Source: Sphingomonas sp. M1-B02 (GTDB lineage Bacteria; Pseudomonadota; Alphaproteobacteria; Sphingomonadales; Sphingomonadaceae). From it: DNA of 64,000 bases. The position numbers were made by a program, and so were the translations under genes. Below the pieces are notes generated by a model that ran no database searches, was not told the DNA's origin, and worked only from the letters and a program-made list of their open reading frames with translations. The stretch is taken from the NCBI RefSeq assembly GCF_026167525.1, contig NZ_CP110679.1, positions 1,488,001-1,552,000 on the forward strand, given 5' to 3'. Each line of letters begins with the position of its first letter. The first letter of the stretch is position 1. Of this stretch, positions 56,714 to 64,000 are shown one piece after another.

Positions 56714-57002
56714 GTGCAGTTCCCCCTTTTACAACGATCCGCCCGGACCAGGCGCTTTTATGTTCGTTGCCAATTCAGTTCAGCCGCGAGACTCACAGCG
56801 GATGAGGTCCCGTACGCCGGATTAACACTCTGTTCATCTAAAAAAGAGAGTTTAGGAGCCGCGATTCGCAATTGTCCCGAGTTGGGGCATTCGTGCGACG
56901 AATTGAGGTATGTTGCACGTTGTGGGTTCGGACACGCCGTTCCCAGCTCTTTCGGACCTGAGGGCGGTAACCCCCTCACACCCCCCGGCCTACCCCTCCC
57001 CC

Positions 57003-57991
57003 ATGGCCGGTTCGCTAACTCTAGACAGCCGCGGCGCGCCAAAGGCATCCGCACCGGCATGCTCCCCGATGCGCACGTCCGATAGCCTCGGCGCTGCAAT
57101 CCTCGCCGCCAGTGCCTTTCGCCAAAGTCCAATCGGCGGGTTCATCAATGCGATGTTCGGCCGGCAGCTCGCGCTCGTCGCGTACCAATTCAGCGGCCTG
57201 AGGCGCAAAGCCACCATCTGCGCGGACGATTGCGTCAGGGAATGGCGGGATTGGCAGGCCGACGAGCAGCAGATCACCGCACTTGACGCCGAGGAGAAGC
57301 AGCTCGGGCTCGTGGCGAAGGTACGCCAGGCCGAAATCCTGCATGGCATCGGCGGTGGTGCATTAATCCTTGCGCTGCCCGGCGATCCCGAGGCCCCGGC
57401 ACCGGCCACGATCACCAAAGGCGCACTGGCCGCCGTCAATGTGGTCTATCGAACGCAATTGACGCTCCTCGACGTGGCGAAAGAGATCACCAATCCGAAC
57501 TTCGGCCTGCCCGCCTTCTACGTATTCGGCGACAAGCAGACCAAGATCCACCCCAGCCGCGTCATCGCTTTCCGGGGCGACCCGATTGCCGCCGGCGCCA
57601 TCGCAATTAGCGACGAGGATGCATTTGGGGCGACTGTCGCCTCGAACAAATCTTCCGTGAAGGCCAGCGCACCGACGATACCAAGGCCTGGTTCTCCGAG
57701 CTGGTGAAGAAGGCCCAGCGGCTCCGCATCGGCATTACGAACATCATCAATTACACCACGACCGCCGACGGACAGGCGAAGCTCAATGCGCGCATCTCGA
57801 CGATCGCGACGGGCGAGAGCATGCTCAACGCCTCCGTCTATGGTGCCGCCGCAGAGAAGGACCGCGCCGGCTAGACGATCAGCGATTTTCGGGTCAACTG
57901 GGCCGGAGTCCCCGCGATCATGGATGCGTTCGACGGAGTAAACGCTTCGGACTGGCCGCCGAACCCGAGGACACCGATCCCAGCAAACTGA
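57003..57991 (+). pseudogene. DUF1073 phage portal-like/Acb1 N-terminal segment, degenerate
   Basis: First part, in one frame: RKATICADDCVREWRDWQAD, EQQITALDAEEKQLGLVAKV, RQAEILHGIGGGALILALPG, NPNFGLPAFYVFGDKQTKIHPSRVIAFRG. A frameshift near 57630 moves it on: RLEQIFREGQRTDDTKAWFSELV, STIATGESMLNASVYGAAAEK, then TAG at 57872-57874 (GG-TAG-TISDF), and VPAIMDAFDGVNA before TGA at 57989. The motifs R-E-W-R-x-W-Q and IHPSRV are those of DUF1073 phage portal-like proteins, the N-terminal half of Acb1-like fusions. The protein cannot be made. Confidence 0.8.
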
Positions 57992-58091
57992 CGGAAGAAG
58001 GTGATCCCGTTCTACGGGGTTCGGGGGGCGGTGGAAGCGCTCCCCGTCGTCTTGCTGGGAATGACGCGCGCTTCAACGATGCCACCCCCGC

Positions 58092-58528
58092 ACGCTCTAC
58101 GTCCAGCGCAAGCTTCTAAACGCCGCCGAATTCATCGCCTGGGCAAACGCGCAAGGGTTCGAGGCTACCACGCCGGCTGATGATATCCACATAACCGTCT
58201 GCTACAGCCGCCAGCGCGTCGACTGGATGAAGATGGGAGCGCCGTGGGAGGGGAACGACAAGGGCGAGTTGATTGTCCCTGCCGGTGGTGCGCGCATCGT
58301 CGAGCCGCTCGGCGAGAAAGGCGCGATCGTGCTGCTGTTCAATTCCTCGCGCCTGTCCTAGCGTCACGAGGAGATGATCCGTAACGCTGCGAGCCACGAC
58401 TTCGACGAGTATCAGCCGCATGTGACGATCACCGATCGGCGCCCGAGGGTCTGGACCTGTCTAAGGTCGAGCCTTTCCATGGCGCGCCGCGGCTCGGGCC
58501 GGAGATTTTCGAAGAGGTAAAGGTGTGA
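58092..58528 (+). pseudogene. Acb1-type anti-CBASS 2H phosphoesterase, degenerate
   Basis: The frame from 58092 gives TLYVQRKLLNAAEFIAWANA, then ATTPADDIHITVCYSRQRVDWMKMG, with H-I-T as the first 2H motif, GELIVPAGGARIVEPLGEKG, AIVLLFNSSRLS, then TAG (58359-58361, probably from Trp), RHEEMIRNAASHDFDEYQPHVTITDR with H-V-T as the second. A base loss near 58443 shifts it to LDLSKVEPFHGAPRLGPEIFEEVKV. Both catalytic HxT motifs are intact. Acb1 cleaves the cyclic nucleotides that activate CBASS immunity. It follows the DUF1073 segment as in known fusions. Confidence 0.82.
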
Positions 58529-58657
58529 GCATGGCCCTCACCATCGCCCCCCGCCCCCCCGCCCCCGCAATCACCACGCCCGCCTCGCGTCGCGAGGCGT
58601 CGCGCCGCTCAACACCTCCGCCGAGGACATGTTCACGCGCCAGAATCCAGGGCGCTG

Positions 58658-59056
58658 ATGCGCTACGATCTTCGCGCCCTCTTCCGCCGCACCCGCAACC
58701 CGCGCCGCCGCCAGATCGTGCTGCGGGACATCGCCCCGCCCGCCGTCATGGCCACGAACCTTTACCAGGCCGCCTATGCCCCGGTGTTCGCGCCATGGGA
58801 GCGCGCCGCGTTGGACATCATTGAGGTCTATAGCTTCACGATCATGCATATGGTAAACAGTCCTCGGGCGGCGGCCCCCCCATCAAGGCCGTCGTCCAAC
58901 TCTAAGATCGGCGTGATCCCCAAGCCCTATGATCCCGCCACGCTGATGGAAGCGCTTGGCGAGATCGGCGTGATCCCCAAGCCCTATGATCCCGCCACGC
59001 TGATGGAAGCGCTTGGCAAGATAGGAGTGCGCCATCGATCGGGCGGAAACGGATGA
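58658..59056 (+). pseudogene. Chimeric frame: phage head-morphogenesis N-terminus joined to a response-regulator tail
   Basis: This 132-residue frame is open throughout. Residues 1-58 (YDLRALFRRTRNPRRRQIVL, MATNLYQAAYAPVFAPWERAALDIIEVY) match the N-terminus of Mu F-like head morphogenesis proteins. Residues 59-82 are a junction. Residues 84-132 contain IGVIPKPYDPATLMEALGE twice, the terminal part of a receiver domain with the conserved KPY. The junction looks like an illegitimate recombination scar. A short remnant with TSAEDMFTRQNPGR lies just before (58529-58657). Unlikely to be functional. Confidence 0.7.
58906..59019. repeat. 57-bp tandem repeat encoding a receiver-domain tail
   Basis: Copy 1 (58906-58962) and copy 2 (58963-59019) differ at only one or two bases near their ends, and a third copy begins as GATAGGAGTG (59020-59029). 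Unit length 57 keeps the frame, giving 19-residue units IGVIPKPYDPATLMEALGE and IGVIPKPYDPATLMEALGK. Confidence 0.93.
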
Positions 59057-59247
59057 GCGTCGCTCTGACCCGACGGAATCGGCCTCACCATGCTCGTGCA
59101 CGCAGATTATTCCCAGCCTCTGGCAGCGACCCCACTTTCAAGCGGTTCGGCGTCGTGCTGCGCCGCGATCTCGGCCCGTCTCGTCAGAACCTGCGAAAGC
59201 ACTTCTGCAGCGAACAATCCACCTTGCAATGGCTTCCCATAACGGCA

Positions 59248-59814
59248 ATGCAGGCCCGCATGTCGTTTACCGAACCCGCCCGGGCGCTTCTCAGCGCAGA
59301 GCTCGCGCGCGTTGCCCAAGGGGACAAGGCGGCGTTGCGCACGGTCTATGATCTGACCTCCGCCAAGCTTTTCGGCATCTGCCTGCACTTCCTGCCCGAT
59401 CGCGCGCTTGCCGAGGACGTGGTGCAGGAGGTTTATCTGAAGGTCTGGCAGAATGCCGCCGCCTTCGATCCGCAGAAAGCGAGCCCGATCACTTGGCTCT
59501 GCATGATCGCGCGGAATCGGGCGATCGACTGGCAGCGCGCGTCGGGACGCTATGAGGCGGCGGTGCGCGCGGCGGGCGATGTAATGCCCGCCGAAGCGGG
59601 AGAGCTCGGATCGGACGTGGAGGAGCGCCACCGGCTGCTCCACCAATGCCTGAACAGCCTGGAGAGCGAACCCCGGTCGTCGATCAGTTCGGCCTTCATG
59701 GAGGGCTTTACCTATTCCGAGCTCGCGACGCGGGCGAGCGTGCCGCTGGGCACGATGAAGAGCTGGGTCCGCCGCGGGCTTGCCCAGCTGAGAAAGTGCA
59801 TCGAAGATGCCTGA
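59248..59814 (+). CDS. ECF-type RNA polymerase sigma factor
   Basis: A 188-residue sigma-70 family factor. Region 2 is LRTVYDLTSAKLFGICLHFLPDRALAEDVVQEVYLKVWQNAAAFDP with DVVQEVYLKVW; region 4 is SAFMEGFTYSELATRASVPLGTMKSWVRRGLAQLRK, the helix-turn-helix for the -35 element. It directs polymerase to stress-type promoters. The start is uncertain: ATG 59248 or 59260 (SFTEPARALL). It overlaps the anti-sigma gene, 59807, by 8 bases, which suits a sigma/anti-sigma pair. Confidence 0.93.
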   Translation: MQARMSFTEPARALLSAELARVAQGDKAALRTVYDLTSAKLFGICLHFLPDRALAEDVVQEVYLKVWQNAAAFDPQKASPITWLCMIARNRAIDWQRASGRYEAAVRAAGDVMPAEAGELGSDVEERHRLLHQCLNSLESEPRSSISSAFMEGFTYSELATRASVPLGTMKSWVRRGLAQLRKCIEDA

Positions 59815-60520
59815 CGAAGCGCTTTCCGCCGACGAACTCGATCTGCTCGCCGCCGAGCTCGCGCTCGGCGTGCTGGAGGGTGAAGAGCGCGTGCGTGCGC
59901 TGCGCCTCCAGCTCTCGGACCGTAGCTTCCGGGTCGCCGTGGCTGCCTGGCAGGATCGCCTCGTGCCGATGCTTGCCCACCTGCCCGACGCGGAGCCGGG
60001 GCCGGCGCTCTGGACGCGCATCGAATCCCAGATCGAGGATCGGGCGCCCGACGGAATCGTGCGCAGGCTGCGCGCGTGGCGGACCGGCGCGCTTTCCGCC
60101 TCCGCCGTGGCCGCAGCCTTGGCACTTGCGCTCTTGTTCGCGCCGCCGGACGCGCCGCAGCCCGTCCCACCGCGACCCGCGGCGCAGCCCGTGGCAGTCG
60201 CCCAATTGCTCGACAAATCGGGCCAGGCACTGCTGGTCGTGCGAGTGAATGTGGCAACGGGCAACCTGCGCGTCCGCTCACTCGACCTTCCGGACGGCGC
60301 GGGCGAGCCCGAGCTGTGGGTCATCCCTGCCGGCGGCGTGCCGCATTCGCTGGGCTTGATCGGTCGCAATGGAACCAGCGACATCGCCGCGGACGCGCGG
60401 ACCCGCGACTATCTGCGCCCGGGATCGGTGATCGCAGTCACGTACGAGCCGGCGGATGGCGCACCGCACAGCGCCCCGACGGGAGACATATTGGGCACGG
60501 CGCCGCTCTCCGTACTGTAG
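59807..60520 (+). CDS. Anti-sigma factor (RskA-like)
   Basis: A 237-residue membrane protein. Residues 1-50 form the sigma-binding helical domain (ALSADELDLLAAELALGVLEGEERVRALRLQ). A membrane helix follows at about residues 97-112 (ALSASAVAAALALALLFA). The periplasmic C-terminal domain has LLVVRVNVATGNLRV, GEPELWVIPAGGVPHSLGLI and YLRPGSVIAVTYEPADG, the RskA/Sigma-K anti-factor fold. It should hold the ECF factor until a signal triggers proteolysis. Confidence 0.92.
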   Translation: MPDEALSADELDLLAAELALGVLEGEERVRALRLQLSDRSFRVAVAAWQDRLVPMLAHLPDAEPGPALWTRIESQIEDRAPDGIVRRLRAWRTGALSASAVAAALALALLFAPPDAPQPVPPRPAAQPVAVAQLLDKSGQALLVVRVNVATGNLRVRSLDLPDGAGEPELWVIPAGGVPHSLGLIGRNGTSDIAADARTRDYLRPGSVIAVTYEPADGAPHSAPTGDILGTAPLSVL

Positions 60521-60527
60521 CGATCGG

Positions 60528-61295
60528 TCAGGCGGCCCTGCCGAACGGGCCGATGTCCCTGGCATAATGCCCCTCGACCATGCCGTAGGAATCGCCGGCC
60601 AGTGCCTGAAGCCCCGCCCGATCTCGGATCGCGATCCTGCCGCGCATGCATCGGAGCAGGCCCTCTCCCTCGAGGATGTGGAAACAATCGGTCACGCTCG
60701 CGCGGCGCACATTGAGCGCGCTGCTGACATGATCATGCGTCAGCGGCAGGACATCCTCCGGGGTGCGATCGTGCATCATTAGCAACCAGCGCACCACGCG
60801 CCGCTCGATCGGATCCGACGCGTTCGAAACGATCGTGCATGCCAGCTGCATCATGAAATTGTGCACGTAGCGCAGCAGGGCCGGGCTGAGCGACGCGCTG
60901 ATGCGGCAGGCTTCGAGGAGGATATGCTTTCGGATCGAGAGCGCGGTTCCGCCCTGGAGCTGAGCGATGGCGAGGAAGGATGAACGGTCGCCACCCAGCA
61001 GAAGCGGCCAGCCCACCATGCCCTCCCGCCCGACCATGCCAACATGCGCGCGATCGTCGGCAATGCGTGGCTCATGGTAGGTGACGAGCAGACTTTCGGG
61101 GAAGAGCAGCTGATCCAGTTGCTCCTGTGGACTGGCGACGCGCTCGCCGGGCCCGAAGCTGATGCGCTTCAGATGCGGGGCGAGGAGACGAAGGTCTCCG
61201 GGCGCCAGCGAGCGCAGCAGCAAGTTGCCATGCGGCCTCGGCGTCACGGCGTGCGCGCGTCGAAAAGGCGACAATCTCAGTTCATTTACGACCAT
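60528..61295 (-). CDS. Crp/Fnr-family transcriptional regulator
   Basis: A 255-residue regulator. The N-terminal cyclic-nucleotide-binding fold is LLRSLAPGDLRLLAPHLKRISFGPGERVASPQEQLDQLLF, and MVGREGMVGWPLLLGG covers the turn. The C-terminal helix-turn-helix is LPLTHDHVSSALNVRRASVTDCFHILEGEGLLRCMRGRIAIRD, a divergent HTH_Crp. It lacks the Cys set of FNR. It converges with the anti-sigma gene and is divergent from the ferritin-like gene, so it may regulate it. Confidence 0.88.
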   Translation of the reverse strand: MVVNELRLSPFRRAHAVTPRPHGNLLLRSLAPGDLRLLAPHLKRISFGPGERVASPQEQLDQLLFPESLLVTYHEPRIADDRAHVGMVGREGMVGWPLLLGGDRSSFLAIAQLQGGTALSIRKHILLEACRISASLSPALLRYVHNFMMQLACTIVSNASDPIERRVVRWLLMMHDRTPEDVLPLTHDHVSSALNVRRASVTDCFHILEGEGLLRCMRGRIAIRDRAGLQALAGDSYGMVEGHYARDIGPFGRAA

Positions 61296-61334
61296 GAAAA
61301 AGATTCGGCGCAAAATCGGAAAAAGATGCACTGC

Positions 61335-61348
61335 GTACGCCAGCGTAC
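61335..61348. promoter_or_regulatory. 14-base palindrome between the Crp-family and ferritin-like genes
   Basis: GTACGC-CA-GCGTAC is a perfect inverted repeat, 40 bases from the Crp-family start and 76 from the ferritin-like start. It could be an operator for the Crp-family protein or the ECF factor. No further copies were sought. Confidence 0.35.
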
Positions 61349-61365
61349 CGACGCCCCCATTTAGC

Positions 61366-61391
61366 GGAACTTGCCAGCTCCCGGTCGGGTT
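61366..61391 (+). promoter_or_regulatory. EcfG-like promoter upstream of the ferritin-like gene
   Basis: GGAAC (61366-61370) is followed after 17 bases by GGTT (61388-61391). The alphaproteobacterial general stress consensus is GGAAC-N16/17-cGTT, so the match is good but one base off in the second box. It ends 32 bases before the ferritin-like gene, which suits a stress-induced protein. Confidence 0.4.
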
Positions 61392-61423
61392 GGGCGAAGG
61401 AACGAAACAGGGAGGCTGCCGAC

Positions 61424-62407
61424 ATGACGACGGATACCGAATTGCTCGAGGCCTTCGATGCGCGCGCCAAGCGCCGGGACTCACGGCGCGATTTTTTCAA
61501 GGCGTTTGGGACTGCCTCGGCGGTCGCCGGCGGCTTCGTGCTCGCCACCAAGAGCGATCCGCTCTCCGCTCAAGCGGCGCCAAGCGACGCCGACATTCTC
61601 AATTTCGCGCTCAACCTCGAATATCTCGAGGCGCAATTCTATTCGTTCGCGGCCAATGGCGTCGGACTCCCCGCCAACCTGTTGAGCGGCCCTGGCGCCA
61701 CGGGCACGGCCACCGGCGGTCGCCGCGTGACCTTCACGGATCCAGTGGTGGCGCAGTATGCCCGCGAGATCGCTGCCGACGAGATCGCCCATGTCACCTT
61801 TCTGCGCAGCGCGATCGGCGCGACCGCGGTCGGCCAGCCGGCCATCGACATCGGCGCGACGCCGGACGGCGCCTTTTCTACCGCCGCCCGCGCGTCCGGC
61901 CTGATCCCGGCCGGTGCTTCGTTTGACCCTTATGCGAGCGACGAGGCTTTTCTGCTCGCCGCCTTCATATTCGAGGACGTCGGCGTCACTGCCTATAAGG
62001 GTGCGTCGCCGCTGCTGGCGAACAAGGTGTTTCTCGAAGCCGCAGCGGGCATCCTCGCTGTCGAAGCCTATCATGCGGCGATCATCCGCACGACGCTCTA
62101 TGCAAAGGGCATGGCGACGCCGACGGCGATGATCGGAACCCGTACGATCATCGAAGCCACCGAGAGCGTCTCCGGCGCGCGCGACAGCCTAGACGGTGCG
62201 AGCGACCTGGATCAGGGCGTCCGCGCCACGGGTTCGGGCGCAACAACCGCGAGCAATATCGCGCCGTTGGACGCCGACGGGATCGCCTACAGCCGCTCGC
62301 CCGGCCAGGTCCTTAACATTGTCTATCTCAATCGGGCTGCGGTCACCGGGGGCGGCTTCTTCCCCGCCGGTGTCAACGGGACCTTGCGCCTGAGCGCAGC
62401 CAACTGA
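61424..62407 (+). CDS. Tat-exported ferritin-like protein, first of pair
   Basis: A 327-residue ferritin-like four-helix protein of the DUF4439/PF13668 type. The Tat signal is RRDFFKAFGTASAVAGG near residues 20-36. Helix motifs: LNFALNLEYLEAQFYSFAANG, AREIAADEIAHVTFLRSAIG, DEAFLLAAFIFEDVGVTAY and EAAAGILAVEAYHAAIIRTTLY. E-I-A-H and E-A-Y-H give ExxH metal-binding pairs. Related desiccation or stress proteins store or bind metal in the periplasm. It ends with VNGTLRLSAAN. Confidence 0.9.
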   Translation: MTTDTELLEAFDARAKRRDSRRDFFKAFGTASAVAGGFVLATKSDPLSAQAAPSDADILNFALNLEYLEAQFYSFAANGVGLPANLLSGPGATGTATGGRRVTFTDPVVAQYAREIAADEIAHVTFLRSAIGATAVGQPAIDIGATPDGAFSTAARASGLIPAGASFDPYASDEAFLLAAFIFEDVGVTAYKGASPLLANKVFLEAAAGILAVEAYHAAIIRTTLYAKGMATPTAMIGTRTIIEATESVSGARDSLDGASDLDQGVRATGSGATTASNIAPLDADGIAYSRSPGQVLNIVYLNRAAVTGGGFFPAGVNGTLRLSAAN

Positions 62408-62430
62408 AATCTCTGAGGGAGCTAATCGTC

Positions 62431-63447
62431 ATGAATGAGCACGACTTGGTCCTCGAGGTTCTCGAGGCACGCGAAAAGCGTCAGGCGGACCGCCGCCGTT
62501 TCATCAAGGTTGCCGGGGCTGCCTCCGCAGCCGTCGCCGGCGCCTCCATCTTGAGCGCCTGCAGTGGTGGCAATGACGACAGCGATGTCTTCACGCCGAT
62601 CATCACGCCAACGCCGACCCCGGCGCCGGCGATCACCGATCAGGACGTTCTGAACTTCGCGCTCAACCTCGAATATCTCGAAGCGCAATTCTATTCCTTC
62701 GCGGCATTCGGCACCGGGCTCCCCGCCAATATCCTGGGCGGCGCCGGTACCCAAGGTGCGGTGACGGGGGGCCGTCAGGTCGCCTTCACCGATCCGCTCG
62801 TGGCACAATATGCCCGCGAGATTGCCGCCGACGAAGTCGCACATGTCCGCTTTCTGCGCACCGCCATCGGCGCGACTGCGGTTTCGCAGCCGGCCATCGA
62901 TATCGGCAGCTCGGCGACGAGCGCCTTCTCGGCCGCCGCGCAGGCGGCGGGGGTGATCCCGGCGGGGGCGGCGTTCGATCCGTATGCGAGCGACGAAGCC
63001 TTCCTGCTCGGCGCCTTCATCTTCGAGGATGTCGGCGTGACTGCCTATAAGGGCGCATCGCCGCTGATCACCAACAAGACCTTCCTGGAGGCGGCAGCCG
63101 GCATCCTTGCCGCCGAGGCCTATCATGCCGGGCTGGTGCGCACCGTGCTCTATCGCAAGGGCATCAATGCCCCAACCGCGATGATCGGAACGAAGACGAT
63201 CATCGAGGCCACCGAGAGCGTCTCCGGCGCGCGCGACAGCCTCGACGGCGCAAGCGATCTCGACCAGGGCGTCCGCGCGATCGGCACCGCTTCGAACATC
63301 GTGCCGGCCGATTCGAGCGGCGTGGCGTTCAGCCGTACCACCGGCCAGGTCCTCAACATCGCCTATCTCAACCGCATGGCCACCGATCGGGGCGGCTTTT
63401 TCCCCGCCGGCGTCAACGGTTCGATCCGCCTGAGCATGGGCAACTAA
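62431..63447 (+). CDS. Tat-exported ferritin-like lipoprotein, second of pair
   Basis: A 338-residue paralogue of the previous gene, with the same order of helices: LNFALNLEYLEAQFYSFAA, ADEVAHVRFLRTAIG, EDVGVTAYKGASPLI, ILAAEAYHAGLVRTVLY. The Tat signal is RRRFIKVAGAASAAVAGAS and a lipobox-like LSAC follows, so it may be lipid-anchored. A TPTPTPAP linker sits after it. High identity to its neighbour in the helical core shows a recent duplication. Likely co-transcribed, 23 bases apart. Confidence 0.9.
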   Translation: MNEHDLVLEVLEAREKRQADRRRFIKVAGAASAAVAGASILSACSGGNDDSDVFTPIITPTPTPAPAITDQDVLNFALNLEYLEAQFYSFAAFGTGLPANILGGAGTQGAVTGGRQVAFTDPLVAQYAREIAADEVAHVRFLRTAIGATAVSQPAIDIGSSATSAFSAAAQAAGVIPAGAAFDPYASDEAFLLGAFIFEDVGVTAYKGASPLITNKTFLEAAAGILAAEAYHAGLVRTVLYRKGINAPTAMIGTKTIIEATESVSGARDSLDGASDLDQGVRAIGTASNIVPADSSGVAFSRTTGQVLNIAYLNRMATDRGGFFPAGVNGSIRLSMGN

Positions 63448-63507
63448 CATAATCGGGACGGGCGGGGGATGCGACGGCGTCCCCCGCGCCGCAACAGGGA
63501 GAAAAAT

Positions 63508-64000
63508 ATGCGCACTCTGATCCTCGCGACGTCCGGTCTGATGACCCTTGCCGCGCCTGCCGCTTACGCGCAGGAATTTAACGGGCCCTATTTCGGCGGC
63601 TCGATCGGCTATGGCATCTCAAAGGGCGGCGATGACGAGCGGATCCGCTTCGATCGCGGCTTCGACGGCAGCGAAGACGTCATTACCACCACGGCCGGCA
63701 CGGATGCCTTCTCGCCCGGTTTCTGTGGCGGTTCTGCGACCTCATCCGCCAATTCCGATTGCGAAAAGGACGACGGCGGCATCGAGTTCCACCTGCGCGC
63801 AGGATATGACGTGCAGTTCGGCAACTTCGTTGTCGGCGTTGTCGGCGAGTTCGGCCGCAGCACGGTGCAGGACAGCGTCAGCAGCTTCAGCACGACGCCT
63901 GCATCCTATACGATGACGCGTACGATCGATCTCGAGGGTAGCGTGCGCGCACGTCTGGGCTATGTGCTCGGCGAGAAGACCCTGGCTTATGTGACCGGCG
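63508..64000 (+). CDS. Outer-membrane beta-barrel protein (3' end outside the window)
   Basis: The frame opens at ATG 63508 after AGGGAG and runs to the window end without a stop (164 residues). A signal peptide (LILATSGLMTLAAPAAYAQ) is followed by FNGPYFGGSIGYGISKGGDD, HLRAGYDVQFGNFVVGVVGE and LEGSVRARLGYVLGEKTLAYVTG, alternating beta strands of the OmpA-like/porin-family barrel (OMP_b-brl). A two-cysteine loop (FCGGSATSSANSDCEK) is present. Complete function cannot be judged. Confidence 0.85.
   Translation, partial: MRTLILATSGLMTLAAPAAYAQEFNGPYFGGSIGYGISKGGDDERIRFDRGFDGSEDVITTTAGTDAFSPGFCGGSATSSANSDCEKDDGGIEFHLRAGYDVQFGNFVVGVVGEFGRSTVQDSVSSFSTTPASYTMTRTIDLEGSVRARLGYVLGEKTLAYVTG

Noticed and set aside
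56758..56830. Sigma-54 (-24/-12) promoter for the PEP-CTERM gene
   Set aside because: A TGGCA stretch is present but the GC of the -12 box is at the wrong distance.

Overview
The window is GC-rich chromosomal DNA of an alphaproteobacterium, most likely a Sphingomonas-type member of the Sphingomonadales. Supporting signs are the alpha-type SspB, an ATP12-family chaperone, a PEPxxWA-CTERM protein, a TonB-dependent receptor beside glycoside hydrolases, many Tat-exported enzymes, and tightly packed genes joined by ATGA/GTGA/TGATG overlaps. No rRNA, tRNA, CRISPR array or intact transposase was found.

Layout. 1-16 kb: housekeeping genes, including queA (5' end outside the window), an EF-hand protein, a CDF zinc exporter, HAD phosphatases, a cupin fusion with a zinc-knuckle mini-protein, tgt, a SleB-type hydrolase, recN, bamD, mannose-6-phosphate isomerase, and a translationally coupled run crcB - pseudouridine synthase - HAD - small membrane protein - ATP12. 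16-25 kb: gmk, two paralogous mini-proteins, fumC, sspB, then a histidine operon (hisB, YciI-like, hisH, hisA, hisF, small protein, hisE), a HIT protein and an amino acid permease. 25-43 kb: PfkB sugar/adenosine kinase, EI24 protein, queG, an ABC exporter, a CYP153-like P450, msrB, CHAP and extensin-like wall enzymes, a Nudix hydrolase, SMP-30 protein, a two-component system, N-formylglutamate amidohydrolase, tandem transglutaminases and an M3 peptidase.

43.4-54.1 kb, all on the minus strand: an arabinan/arabinoside utilisation locus with three GH43 enzymes, a GH51 alpha-L-arabinofuranosidase, a large TonB-dependent receptor and a GH127 beta-L-arabinofuranosidase. The receptor should import arabino-oligosaccharides; the exported hydrolases should cut them to L-arabinose.

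54.4-59.1 kb: a ruin of decayed genes. A PAS-type histidine kinase N-terminus is followed by remnants in phage order: terminase C-terminus, DUF1073 portal-like segment, Acb1-type anti-CBASS 2H phosphoesterase, head-morphogenesis N-terminus. The last is fused in frame to a response-regulator C-terminal tail that is itself duplicated as a 57-bp tandem repeat. An intact, reverse-oriented PEP-CTERM gene with its own terminator sits between the terminase and portal remnants.

59.2-64 kb: a probable envelope-stress module with an ECF sigma factor, anti-sigma factor, Crp/Fnr regulator, two tandem Tat-exported ferritin-like proteins and the start of an outer-membrane beta-barrel gene cut by the window end.

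Dispersed palindromic elements recur in intergenic gaps: three paired-hairpin copies and at least two solo hairpins.
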